From contig NZGX01000046.1 of assembly GCA_002691085.1 (NCBI GenBank), positions 2,364 to 49,551 on the forward strand: a stretch of DNA of 47,188 nucleotides, in the 5' to 3' direction. The DNA comes from Rhodospirillaceae bacterium. Its GTDB lineage: Bacteria > Pseudomonadota > Alphaproteobacteria > Rhodospirillales > Rhodospirillaceae. Below the pieces are notes generated by a model, which saw only the letters and a list, made by a program, of their open reading frames with translations, was not told the DNA's origin and did no database searches. This document shows positions 27,467-35,981 of the stretch, piece after piece; positions within the stretch are counted from its first letter, which is position 1; each line of letters begins with the position of its first letter. The translations under genes and the position numbers were made by a program.

Positions 27467-27780
27467 GCTGGAGGCGCAACTTTTAGAACTAAACCATCTA
27501 GTTTATCATCTATAAAAATTTGGCAGCTAAGGCGTGACTCAGACTCAACATAATATTGCTCATCTTCAAGAAGTTCGATTTCCTCATCAGACATCTCATT
27601 TATACGATCTCGCCATTCCTGATCAATATAAACATGGCACGTTGCACATGAACAACAGCCTCCACATATAGCTTCAATATCTAAGTCGTTATCCCTAATT
27701 ACCTCCATAAGTGAGTCACCAGCATCCGCATCTAGGTCATGCTTCTCACCATTACGATCAGTTACATAAATTTTTGGCAT
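27463..27780 (-). CDS. Adrenodoxin-type 2Fe-2S ferredoxin
   Basis: 105 aa. The cluster ligands are C39, C45, C48 (C-x5-C-x2-C in AICGGCCSCATCHVY) and C86 (LSCQI), the adrenodoxin/FdxB-type spacing. There are two extra Cys (C42, C43). Such ferredoxins serve Fe-S assembly or cytochrome P450 and hydroxylase electron transfer. I chose the ATG at 27780, which has GGAG seven bases upstream. A longer frame opening at 27834 adds 18 residues without a ribosome site and unlike the family. No hsc or isc genes are nearby, so the partner is unknown. Confidence 0.93.
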   Translation of the reverse strand: MPKIYVTDRNGEKHDLDADAGDSLMEVIRDNDLDIEAICGGCCSCATCHVYIDQEWRDRINEMSDEEIELLEDEQYYVESESRLSCQIFIDDKLDGLVLKVAPPA

Positions 27781-27937
27781 AAAAACTCCATAAAGACACA
27801 AATTTGCACTGTTAATAATGACTACTAAATGCAAAAATAAATATAAAAAAATACTTTAAAAATAGATAGTCTTAATACAATGTAAAAAACAATAATTCAA
27901 TAATATAGAAACTATCTCAAAATAAAATGGAGTAGGT

Positions 27938-28297
27938 ATGGAAGAATCGGAAATCATAAAACTCGCAAATTCAAAAGCAAAAGGAAAGAGGCCATTTTTT
28001 TATAAAGATACTGCAGTTGAGAGAGTCCTCTCTGTAACTATGGCCATTGCTACGGAACTTGCAGTAACAAGAGACCGTCTTGATACTGTTGAAAGACTGT
28101 TAGAAAATGAAGTACCTGTTACAAAAAAAAGCATTGATTCTTATGCTCCGGATGATGAAATCCTCAAGGAAAGACAACAATGGCAAGCAAATTATATTTC
28201 TAGAATTTTGAGGATTTTTCAACAAGAGAATGAAGGGGTTGAAGACATAAGTGAAAAAAGCTCAGAAGAATTAGCAGATTTTAATTTAGATCAATAA
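27938..28297 (+). CDS. Small conserved protein of unknown function
   Basis: 119 aa, soluble, acidic C-terminus. The stretch VERVLSVTMAIATELAVTRDRLDTVERLLE is an amphipathic, possibly coiled-coil helix, followed by SYAPDDEILKERQQWQANYISRILR. The pattern resembles short conserved hypothetical proteins I associate with alphaproteobacteria, but I cannot name a family or function. It stands alone between two minus-strand units and is convergent with the alpha/beta hydrolase gene 13 bases away. Confidence 0.75.
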   Translation: MEESEIIKLANSKAKGKRPFFYKDTAVERVLSVTMAIATELAVTRDRLDTVERLLENEVPVTKKSIDSYAPDDEILKERQQWQANYISRILRIFQQENEGVEDISEKSSEELADFNLDQ

Positions 28298-28310
28298 TAC
28301 AGTTGAACAC

Positions 28311-29102
28311 TTACCCAAGCTTATTAAGAATTCTTGCAGTTTCGTCTGGTGCAGTAATCATTAAATCATGACCAGTATCAATCAGCACATAACTCCAGGT
28401 ATCGTCATTTTCAATCAAATCTAGCACTGGATCGTTCTCACCATTTACTATTCTTGGGTTTTTTTTACATCTCACATAAATTTTCGGTATTCCTTCAATG
28501 CCATTGCCAATATATATAACCTTTTCTGTCAGGGTTGGTAAGGGATGTGGAACTAAGTTAGCCTTTAACCAATCGTAATTCTTGTGATTTTTAGGTACGC
28601 CCAAGAAGGTATCAATGTTTGGTAATTCCATTAAATAACCCTTGTTAGCTGCCTTCATTCTTTCCTCTCCAACAGCACTTGGAAGAAATGCCTTGCCATT
28701 AGTTGGCAGAACAGCATCAAGATAAACTAAATTTAAGAGCTTATCTGGGATTCTATCAGCAACTACACTTATAACGTGACCTGCATAAGAATGCCCGACC
28801 AAGATTACATTATCTAAGCTCTCATATCGAATAAGATTGATAATATCTTCGACATGTGTGGATAGATTGATATTTTTATTTGATAAATGAACTCTGTCTC
28901 CCAGACCAGTTAGAGAAGGGGTATAGACCACATGCCCCATAGAAATTAATTTCGATTTTACGAACTTCCAACACCATCCCCCATGCCACGCACCATGAAC
29001 AAGAACATATGTTTTCTTTTTTGGAACCATCTTACTTTGTGCAATCACCTGATTTATGAATAGAAAAGTTGGTAAAGCGCTAAAAAAACTTCGCCTAATC
29101 AT
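28311..29102 (-). CDS. Alpha/beta hydrolase with signal peptide
   Basis: 263 aa. Residues 1-22 look like a signal peptide ending in VIAQ. The oxyanion region is VLVHGAWHGGWCW, the nucleophile is S105 in GHSYAG, and the catalytic His lies in DTGHDLM near the C-terminus. The sequence resembles the methyl-esterase/hydroxynitrile-lyase-like hydrolase group. It is the last gene of a four-gene run with a luciferase-like monooxygenase, an ADC-family protein and an SDR, so it may hydrolyse an ester or lactone made by the monooxygenase. Confidence 0.87.
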   Translation of the reverse strand: MIRRSFFSALPTFLFINQVIAQSKMVPKKKTYVLVHGAWHGGWCWKFVKSKLISMGHVVYTPSLTGLGDRVHLSNKNINLSTHVEDIINLIRYESLDNVILVGHSYAGHVISVVADRIPDKLLNLVYLDAVLPTNGKAFLPSAVGEERMKAANKGYLMELPNIDTFLGVPKNHKNYDWLKANLVPHPLPTLTEKVIYIGNGIEGIPKIYVRCKKNPRIVNGENDPVLDLIENDDTWSYVLIDTGHDLMITAPDETARILNKLG

Positions 29103-29123
29103 TAAGCTTAATCCTCATTAGAA

Positions 29124-29879
29124 TTATAAGAACATATCTCCACCATTTGGACTAATGACTTGACCAATGTAATGCCTTGACTCATCACTTGCTAAAAAAA
29201 CATAACTTGGAATTATATCATCAACCTCAGCAAGCCTTCCAAGCGGTATTGCCTGACGAATACCCTCTAGAATATCATCAGGAACATCTTGAAGCATAGC
29301 AGTTCTTGTCGCTCCAGGAGCAACGGCATTAACATTAATTCCTTTTGGGGCTGCCTCTAAAGCAAGAGTTCTAGTAAATGTAACAATTGCACCTTTAGCT
29401 GCAGTATAATGAGCAAAGCCTGCAGCCCCTAAATAAGCTAGCTGAGAGGCTGTATTAATTATTTTACCCTGTCCTCTTTTATACATACCTGGTAATACAT
29501 ACTTACACGTGAGAAAGGTGCCTTTAAGGTGTACATCAATAACCCTATCCCATGTTTCAACCTCTATGTTTTCAACCGGAGCTGCGGCTGCAATGCCAGC
29601 ATTATTTACAAGTATGTCTATATTCTCAAATTTACCCTCTGATACTTTTATCATTTCCTTAACAGCTGAAGAGTCAGCTACATCGGCTTCAATAATTATA
29701 GATTTTACTTTATTTTTTTCTAATTCCTTTTTTAACTCCAACGCTTCTGCCTCTGAAGACGAATCTGGATAATTTATAATTACATTTGCGCCAAGAGAAG
29801 CAAAGGCTTTTGCTACCCCAGCACCTATACCTCTATTAGATCCAGTTATAAGGGCAGTCAAGCCATCAAGTTTACTCAT
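29124..29879 (-). CDS. Short-chain dehydrogenase/reductase
   Basis: 251 aa classical SDR. The cofactor loop is TGSNRGIG (residues 12-19), NNAG lies at 92-95, and the active site is S145, Y158 and K162. The aspartates that would select NAD are absent from the IINYPDSSS stretch, which may favour NADP. It resembles FabG-type 3-ketoacyl reductases and glucose dehydrogenases. It sits 18 bases downstream of the ADC-family gene in the same operon. Confidence 0.88.
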   Translation of the reverse strand: MSKLDGLTALITGSNRGIGAGVAKAFASLGANVIINYPDSSSEAEALELKKELEKNKVKSIIIEADVADSSAVKEMIKVSEGKFENIDILVNNAGIAAAAPVENIEVETWDRVIDVHLKGTFLTCKYVLPGMYKRGQGKIINTASQLAYLGAAGFAHYTAAKGAIVTFTRTLALEAAPKGINVNAVAPGATRTAMLQDVPDDILEGIRQAIPLGRLAEVDDIIPSYVFLASDESRHYIGQVISPNGGDMFL

Positions 29880-29897
29880 AAAACTTCCTCTCGTTTT

Positions 29898-30731
29898 TTA
29901 ATTTCTATTGTAATCGTAGACAACTTTTAAACCAGGCATCACCCAAGATGTTTGCCACCTGTATCCCCCAAGGACATGAGTGGGTGTCAAATCACCTAGT
30001 TCTTCATTGTCTGCATCGAGATTAAACTTTAATGAAGCCTTACCCTTAACAAAATCTTTTGCAGTACTTTTTTCAAGAATCATTTGCGTTAAGTCATGAA
30101 CTAAGGGCTTCCCTTTTGGTGGTATATTAAAATCTGGAATATGTCTTTCTGATAAAAGTGGGAAAGTACTTGTAAAAAATTTCATTTCTTCTGATGTTAT
30201 ATTCATCTCCGGGGTATAGCCGATATTAATAAGCTGCTCACCATTTCTTGAAACTGTTCTGGTAAACTCTGTCCCCAATTTTCCTGTCTGATTATGATTA
30301 ACATCTGCAAACAATGGGTGAACTCCATTATCTAAGAATGAGGCTTGCTTTGCGCATGTTCCTATCATCCAGCTTAAAATTACTAACCAATCCTTATCAC
30401 ACCATTGAAAAGCACTAATCAAGACCTCTTTATCGTTAAATAAACCAGGTACGGCAATAACACATACATTATATTGAGTGCGAGCAGGATTTTTTATATT
30501 TGATATTTCTTCCTCATTCTGAGGATAGCATTTAAGATTTGGCGTCCATAGAAAAACTTCACCCTTTCTATCTGGGTTGGGTTTTATCGGTAAAGGTAAA
30601 TAAGAATTGATAACATCTGGGTCAGATTTAAAATGAATCATAACCTGATCAGCAGCAAAAACCCAGGGAAGTGAAGGAAGTGCAGAAGCTCTCCCCTTCG
30701 GTGAAAAAGGTCTTGTAAATCCTTTTCTCAT
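29898..30731 (-). CDS. Acetoacetate decarboxylase-family protein
   Basis: 277 aa. The ADC-type beta-barrel pattern includes PWVFAADQVMIHF, ISAFQWCDKDWLVILSWMIGTCAKQAS and GGYRWQTSWVMPGLKVVYDY. K128 falls where the Schiff-base lysine region lies, though the usual GxPKK motif is replaced by GTCAK, so the true reaction may not be acetoacetate decarboxylation. Related proteins in catabolic operons act as aldolase-dehydratases or decarboxylases. It begins 25 bases after the luciferase-like monooxygenase ends. Confidence 0.82.
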   Translation of the reverse strand: MRKGFTRPFSPKGRASALPSLPWVFAADQVMIHFKSDPDVINSYLPLPIKPNPDRKGEVFLWTPNLKCYPQNEEEISNIKNPARTQYNVCVIAVPGLFNDKEVLISAFQWCDKDWLVILSWMIGTCAKQASFLDNGVHPLFADVNHNQTGKLGTEFTRTVSRNGEQLINIGYTPEMNITSEEMKFFTSTFPLLSERHIPDFNIPPKGKPLVHDLTQMILEKSTAKDFVKGKASLKFNLDADNEELGDLTPTHVLGGYRWQTSWVMPGLKVVYDYNRN

Positions 30732-30756
30732 TAGCTAATAGTCCAAGAATAAAAAT

Positions 30757-31929
30757 TCATAAAGTAACAACCTTATTAACTTTTTGGTTTTCATTAAAAC
30801 GATCGATTTGCTGTTTTGTAGCTTCTTCATGACTTGCCTTAAAGTCTTTCTGAGAAGACCTAACCCATTCATTAGACTGCTCTCTTTGAGAATTGAGCTG
30901 CTTGAAGTAAGGAAACACATACCTGGCTACCATTTCATATGATTTTAATTTTAGATCAAATGGAGCCCAATTATGATCAGTTATTAAAAAAGAACCAAAA
31001 CCACCATTTGATGAATTCCATAAAGTTTCAATCTGTTTAATTACGTCATCAGGGGTTCCAATCGCAGCCATTCCACTTTCAATTAGATGCGAAACAGGGT
31101 CACTCCTCCTATCTTTTGGAACCATTGGTATAACAGCAACATCTTCAAAATACTGTATCCATTCTTCCAAGCCAAACTGAACATCTTCAATGGCCTTCTG
31201 TCGGGTTTCAGCAACATGCACCATACCAATCATCCTCCATGACCCTCGGTCCATTGAATGTCCATAATTTGATGCTGTATCACAGGCAATATCCCAATTA
31301 GTTCCCGCAACATTTAGTGCAGGCGCAGCTGTTGCACTCATTGACATTAAACCTGTTCCGTATTTTCCAGCAGCGCGTGGGCCAGATGGGGACATCATTG
31401 AAGCTGTTACAACTTCAATTTTCTCATTTGCATATGGCTTCATTTGCAACCTTGCTTCTTTGAGCTCATACCAATCTGTTTTATTGGTTACAACCTCGCC
31501 ATTAAATAATTTTAAAATATCTCCCAAAGATTCTTCCATCATATCTCTTTGTTTTTTCGTTTCTATTCCCATCATTTTAGCATCAGAAACCAGAGCTCCA
31601 GGACCAACTCCAAGCATGGCTCTTCCTTGGGTCATATGATGCAATTGTATAAACCTATCCGCGAAAATTAGTGGATGATGATATGGTAAAGAGGAGACAC
31701 CTGTACCTAATTTAATTCGTTTTGTTCGATAATGTGCTGCTAAAATCATCAACTCAGGAGATGAATATAATTCTGTACCGGCTGAATGATGTTCACCAAA
31801 CCAAGCTTCATCATATCCCCAAGAGTCCATACTCTCAACTAGTTGAATATCTCGCTCAATACATAAGCTTGGATTTTCCCTAATTGGGTGTATTGGCGGT
31901 ATAAAAGTTCCAAACTTAAGAGAATCCAT
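30757..31929 (-). CDS. LLM-class flavin-dependent monooxygenase
   Basis: 390 aa. The bacterial luciferase-like barrel shows KFGTFIPPIHP at the start, GYDEAWFGEHHSAG near residue 38, IKLGTGVSSLPYHHPLIFADR and GRAMLGVGPGALVSDAKMMG. The family uses reduced FMN and oxygen to oxidise aldehydes, alkanes, terpenes or sulfonates. No flavin reductase is next to it, so FMNH2 must come from elsewhere. It is the first gene of the LLM-ADC-SDR-hydrolase operon and is divergent from the Dabb/solute-binding pair across an inverted repeat. Confidence 0.92.
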   Translation of the reverse strand: MDSLKFGTFIPPIHPIRENPSLCIERDIQLVESMDSWGYDEAWFGEHHSAGTELYSSPELMILAAHYRTKRIKLGTGVSSLPYHHPLIFADRFIQLHHMTQGRAMLGVGPGALVSDAKMMGIETKKQRDMMEESLGDILKLFNGEVVTNKTDWYELKEARLQMKPYANEKIEVVTASMMSPSGPRAAGKYGTGLMSMSATAAPALNVAGTNWDIACDTASNYGHSMDRGSWRMIGMVHVAETRQKAIEDVQFGLEEWIQYFEDVAVIPMVPKDRRSDPVSHLIESGMAAIGTPDDVIKQIETLWNSSNGGFGSFLITDHNWAPFDLKLKSYEMVARYVFPYFKQLNSQREQSNEWVRSSQKDFKASHEEATKQQIDRFNENQKVNKVVTL

Positions 31930-32019
31930 AGCATTATCCTCGATATTGGCATTCGAATTATTACTTGAACTATATCTGTAAATATTTAATTACAAAAAAT
32001 CTTATACAGTCTATTATTC

Positions 32020-32071
32020 TATTTACTTTTAATAAAGAAAAACTTGAAATAATAAATCTGAAAAGTAAATA
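32020..32071. repeat. 11-bp inverted repeat in a divergent promoter region
   Basis: TATTTACTTTT at 32020-32030 and AAAAGTAAATA at 32061-32071 are perfect inverted copies separated by 30 bp. They lie in the 176-bp gap between the LLM monooxygenase (-) and the Dabb gene (+). The copies could be operator half-sites for a shared regulator, but the region is very AT-rich, which raises the chance of coincidence. Confidence 0.4.
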
Positions 32072-32105
32072 ATATTTTTTTTTAATAAGTATTAGGAGAG
32101 TATTG

Positions 32106-32393
32106 ATGCACAGACATACAGTCCTGTTTAATTTAAAAGATGCTAGTAATTCAGAAGATGTTATTAATAAACTTAGAGAACTTGAAAAGCTACCAACTGT
32201 TGAAGCAATGGTAATTGAGAAAAATATTGTTCCAATAGGCGAACATAGCCCTTATGAATGGTGCTTAATCGGAGACTTTGCAGACCTAGAAGCCAGAGAT
32301 TCGTATGAAAAACATGAAATACATGTTGATATAATAAAAGGTACTTTTTTACCAAACGTAAAGGACTTTATTATGTCAGATATTAACTTTTAG
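32106..32393 (+). CDS. Dabb (stress-responsive alpha/beta-barrel) domain protein
   Basis: 95 aa, a single dimeric ferredoxin-like domain. It opens with HRHTVLFNLKDAS and ends in KGTFLPNVKDFIMSDINF, the usual Dabb frame. Dabb proteins include small cyclases, decarboxylases and proteins of unknown role. The ATG at 32106 has AGGAG seven bases upstream; a TTG directly before it is too close. Its stop overlaps the GTG of the solute-binding protein by one base, so they are coupled. Confidence 0.85.
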   Translation: MHRHTVLFNLKDASNSEDVINKLRELEKLPTVEAMVIEKNIVPIGEHSPYEWCLIGDFADLEARDSYEKHEIHVDIIKGTFLPNVKDFIMSDINF

Positions 32394-33937
32394 TGCATTA
32401 CCCCGATCTATTTAAATATTTAAAATTAATTATATCATGCAAAATTGTAACGTTATTTTTTCTTGCATGTGTAATAATTAATGGATTAGCTGCCAAAGCT
32501 ATTGCCGAAATGAATACTTTAAGGATTGGAACTGTTGCTATCCCTCCATCTGTAGGGAATCCATATCGAAATACTGGACCGCCACACCTTTTCACATGGT
32601 CAGCAACTTTTGATGGACTAACAAGGTTTAATAAATACGGAGAATTAATACAGTGGCTTGCAATAAGTTGGGAAAATGTAGATAAACTAACATGGAGAAT
32701 TCATCTTAGAGATAAAGTAACCTTTTCTAATGGTGAAAAATTTACATCTGAAAGTGTAATTACATCAATTAATTATTTATTGAGTAGCAAATCTTCTAAA
32801 GAAGCAGTTGCAAGAGAATTTGATTACATCAGATCAGTAAGATCTATAAATGAATTAACCATAGAAATAACTACAAAGAGCGCAATTCCATTCCTTCCAA
32901 GAACGCTACCTATATTGCATATAGTAGAACCCAAATCATGGAAAAAACTTGGACCTGAAGGTTTCTCAAAAGAACCTGTAGGTACGGGGCCTTTTAAACT
33001 AATTTCTTATTCACCAGGTATATTAAAATATGAATCCTTTGACTCTTCATGGAGGGCACCCAATATATCTAAGTTAGAGCTGATTGCTGTTCCTGATTCT
33101 TTTTCAAGAGCACAAGGTGTGGCCTCAGGACAATTAGATATTGCAATTAGTATTGGGCCAGATGAAGCCAATTTAATAAAAAATAATGGTGGTAAAGCAT
33201 TGAGCTGGCCTTCTGCAAGTTTGTGGGCTATCAACTTCCATCATCAACAAAATGGACCGTTTGATAATATTCTGGTCAGAAAAGCTATAAACCTTGCAAT
33301 AGATAGATCATCACTGATTGATAATCTTCTTGAGGGGAAAACCTCAATTGCATCGCAACCCGCTCCAAGAATTGCTTTTGGTTATAATAATACTCTTGAA
33401 GAAATCCAGTATGACCCACTTAAAGCAAAAACATTACTTACTCAGGCAGGTTATCCAAATGGATTTAAATTTGTAGTCCAAGGCGTTTTAGGAGCTGGCG
33501 CAAACCATTCCGCAATGTATCAAAAAGTTTCTCAAGACCTTCTCAAGGTAGGAGTAACCATGGAAATACATCCAATTCCAATATCACAATTAATCAGAGG
33601 TGTGATGAAGGGTGAGTGGAAAGGAGATGCTTTTGGCTCAACCTATGCCACAGAACCAACTCTTGATGTGCTTCGACCACTAAGAAACCATTCTTGTTTG
33701 TGGTCACACCCATGGTATTGCAACCAGAAAATAATGCCAAAAATAAAAGATGCACTTAAAACCTTTGATATTAATAAAGCACTTAAACTTCGTCATGAAA
33801 TTATGAGCTTTTATAGGAATGAATGGGTTTCTTTATTTCTTTATGAAAGTGTACGATTTGCTGGTACGAAGGATTATGTGAATGGTTTTTCTGAAGAAAA
33901 TGGATTCATCAATTATGAGAAAATTTATTTTAAATGA
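32393..33937 (+). CDS. ABC transporter substrate-binding protein, family 5 (orphan)
   Basis: 514 aa. A long N-terminal signal (hydrophobic IVTLFFLACVIINGLA, ending near AIAEMN) is followed by an SBP_bac_5 body: LTWRIHLRDKVTFSNGEKFTSESVITSINYLL, VGTGPFKLISYSPG, VRKAINLAIDR and a C-terminal RHEIMSFYRNEW. This family binds oligopeptides, nickel or other solutes. The start is GTG overlapping the previous stop. No permease or ATPase genes are adjacent, so it must use a transporter encoded elsewhere or serve as a periplasmic carrier. Its placement suggests uptake of the substrate for one of the flanking catabolic operons. Confidence 0.9.
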   Translation: MHYPDLFKYLKLIISCKIVTLFFLACVIINGLAAKAIAEMNTLRIGTVAIPPSVGNPYRNTGPPHLFTWSATFDGLTRFNKYGELIQWLAISWENVDKLTWRIHLRDKVTFSNGEKFTSESVITSINYLLSSKSSKEAVAREFDYIRSVRSINELTIEITTKSAIPFLPRTLPILHIVEPKSWKKLGPEGFSKEPVGTGPFKLISYSPGILKYESFDSSWRAPNISKLELIAVPDSFSRAQGVASGQLDIAISIGPDEANLIKNNGGKALSWPSASLWAINFHHQQNGPFDNILVRKAINLAIDRSSLIDNLLEGKTSIASQPAPRIAFGYNNTLEEIQYDPLKAKTLLTQAGYPNGFKFVVQGVLGAGANHSAMYQKVSQDLLKVGVTMEIHPIPISQLIRGVMKGEWKGDAFGSTYATEPTLDVLRPLRNHSCLWSHPWYCNQKIMPKIKDALKTFDINKALKLRHEIMSFYRNEWVSLFLYESVRFAGTKDYVNGFSEENGFINYEKIYFK

Positions 33938-33955
33938 TTATTAATATAAACAATC

Positions 33956-34660
33956 TTATATTATTTCTATTTCTTTCATTTTCTTTACCTTATCTTCCGC
34001 TCCTGAACGTTTATAATATGGAATAGACTTGTAAACTCTAGGCGGTATTTTACCGTCAAGAGGTCTATTTGCAGCCTCCCTTTCATTACCATGACCCTCC
34101 ACTTCAGAAACAATTGTCTCTGCATGTTCTTGAGGAACAACCACAACTCCGTCCTCATCACCTAGGATTAAATCACCTGGGCAAACAATGACTCCTCCAC
34201 AAACTATAGGAACATTAATCCAACCGGGTTGTTCCATTCCTCTTGAGACAGAAACTGTCCCCCTGCAGAATAATGGTATGCCTTCCCTTTTTCTAATAAC
34301 CTCACCAGTAAGGACGTAACCATCTGCAACGATACCTGCACCACCCATTTCTTTAAAACCACTTACCATAGTAGCACCCAAGCAGGCACCTTTTTCCTGA
34401 CCAGCGGCGTCAATCACAATAACATCACCTGGTTTTACATACTTACTTGACAATTGGGTCATCAACAAATCATCAGATTGCTCCGGCCTCACAGTTAAAG
34501 CTGGGCCACATATTCTCCATGATCTTTCGAGGGGCTTAATACCAGGGTCCATCACATACCTTGGGCCCACCCGGCCACCAACGATACAAAAATATAGACC
34601 CGATGCCCTTTTAAGAAGGTCAGGATCAGGACGGTCAAAATCTTGTATTATTTTATACAT
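33956..34660 (-). CDS. RraA/HMG-aldolase-family protein lacking the Arg-Asp pair
   Basis: 234 aa. The RraA-like fold is clear: GDVIVIDAAGQEKGACLGATM, GGAGIVADG, GIPLFCRGTVSV and PGDLILGDEDGVVVVPQE. In 4-hydroxy-4-methyl-2-oxoglutarate aldolases the DG is followed by V-R-D, which holds substrate and metal. Here residues 117-118 read L-T instead of R-D, so the aldolase chemistry may be lost or changed. It is the last gene of the six-gene minus-strand run and ends 18 bases from the convergent solute-binding gene. Confidence 0.85.
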   Translation of the reverse strand: MYKIIQDFDRPDPDLLKRASGLYFCIVGGRVGPRYVMDPGIKPLERSWRICGPALTVRPEQSDDLLMTQLSSKYVKPGDVIVIDAAGQEKGACLGATMVSGFKEMGGAGIVADGYVLTGEVIRKREGIPLFCRGTVSVSRGMEQPGWINVPIVCGGVIVCPGDLILGDEDGVVVVPQEHAETIVSEVEGHGNEREAANRPLDGKIPPRVYKSIPYYKRSGAEDKVKKMKEIEII

Positions 34661-34697
34661 ATATATAATTATACATAAATTACTAAAAAATTAAATA

Positions 34698-35921
34698 TTA
34701 GCTTAACCTATCTGCATATCCTGCCATGGTCATTCTATAGCGAAAATTCGCTTCTATATTTTTGTTAAGGAATTCTAAATGAGGTATTTCCTCACTAAAT
34801 CGAGAACTAAAAGAAGTATCCGTATATAAACCATATTTATGATTCTCTTCCAATTGCTTATCAACGATAGGCTTTTCAGAAAATTCAAATTCTTTAAGAC
34901 AATTTATAACCAACTCAATATTATGCATATCCTGAGGCTCAGGAAGAAAATCAAGAAGTTTAGCTGCGCACCTTATACCAAAATTCATTCCCTGACCCCG
35001 TGCGGGATGAATCGTATGAGATGCATCCCCAATAAGAACAGTGTTACCTTTTACCCAACTATCTGCCTCTCTTCTAATTACTGGATAAAATCCTGCTACC
35101 TCCGTTTCAATGTTCATTAATTGCTCGGATCTTTTAGCAATTAAATTCCTTCTTTCCTCTAAAGAAGATTTCTTCCAAGTTGAAATATCTTCTTTTTCAA
35201 TCGCAAGCCCGATTTTCCATTGACCACCCATTCTTGGTATTCTACTTACACCACCCACTGGAGAAATATAATTTATAATTTCATTTCGCGGGTCCTTTAA
35301 CTCTCCCTTAGGACCAAATAACACTACAAAAGGTTTTGTATAATTGTATGACTTAGACACTTTAAACCCACACGCACTTCTAAACCTTGAAGATCTCCCA
35401 TCACAAGCAATAGTTAATTTAGGCTTGATAGTAATTTTTTCCTTTTTTTGGTTACTAACAATAACTTCCTTTACTCCGCCATGTGTTTCTTTTGCAATAA
35501 CTATTTTATCAAGAGATACTGGTCGCAAAAGTTTGTAATTATATTTAGATTCGTTTAACGCTAAATTCAAGGACACAGATGCAATTAACTCATGGTTTAG
35601 AATAATGAAATATGGAAAAGGTATTGGTAAATCATCAACAGATGAATGATGAATTAATTCACCATTACTATTAAACCACTTTGCGCCAAGTCTTTTTTCT
35701 GCACCAGCATCAAAGAAATATTTGAGAATATCCCACTTATCTAAAACCTCAACAACCCTTGGGCCCAGATGATCGCCTCTTGCAGTATCCAAATTACTTT
35801 TTGAATTTTCAATTTGGACAATTGAATATCCTTTTTTTCTAAGTCCTGCAGCAATAGTAGCACCTGCTATTCCTGCACCAACAATTAATATATCAGGTGA
35901 ATAGTTTTTCTCATTGCTCAC
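34698..35921 (-). CDS. FAD-dependent monooxygenase (UbiH/p-hydroxybenzoate hydroxylase type)
   Basis: 407 aa. The three group-A flavoprotein motifs are present: GxGxxG (IVGAGIAGAT from residue 13), the DG motif (ACDGRSSRFRSACGF) and the GD motif (LIGDASHTIHPARGQGMNFG). The family hydroxylates aromatic or quinone-like rings with NAD(P)H and oxygen. It lies among catabolic genes rather than ubiquinone genes, so an aromatic or heteroaromatic growth substrate is the likelier target. Confidence 0.9.
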   Translation of the reverse strand: MSNEKNYSPDILIVGAGIAGATIAAGLRKKGYSIVQIENSKSNLDTARGDHLGPRVVEVLDKWDILKYFFDAGAEKRLGAKWFNSNGELIHHSSVDDLPIPFPYFIILNHELIASVSLNLALNESKYNYKLLRPVSLDKIVIAKETHGGVKEVIVSNQKKEKITIKPKLTIACDGRSSRFRSACGFKVSKSYNYTKPFVVLFGPKGELKDPRNEIINYISPVGGVSRIPRMGGQWKIGLAIEKEDISTWKKSSLEERRNLIAKRSEQLMNIETEVAGFYPVIRREADSWVKGNTVLIGDASHTIHPARGQGMNFGIRCAAKLLDFLPEPQDMHNIELVINCLKEFEFSEKPIVDKQLEENHKYGLYTDTSFSSRFSEEIPHLEFLNKNIEANFRYRMTMAGYADRLS

Positions 35922-35981
35922 AAATTATTTCTTTCATTAAATTTAGAAAATTATGAATTATTTTAATTTTTTTGAAAAACG

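Noticed and set aside
27781..27834. 18-residue N-terminal extension of the ferredoxin
   Set aside because: The ATG at 27780 has a GGAG site at the right distance and gives the normal family start. The extension has neither.
30735..30920. 61-aa minus-strand frame overlapping the end of the LLM monooxygenase gene
   Set aside because: It is out of frame with a conserved gene and has no ribosome site or family resemblance. The LLM gene explains this region.
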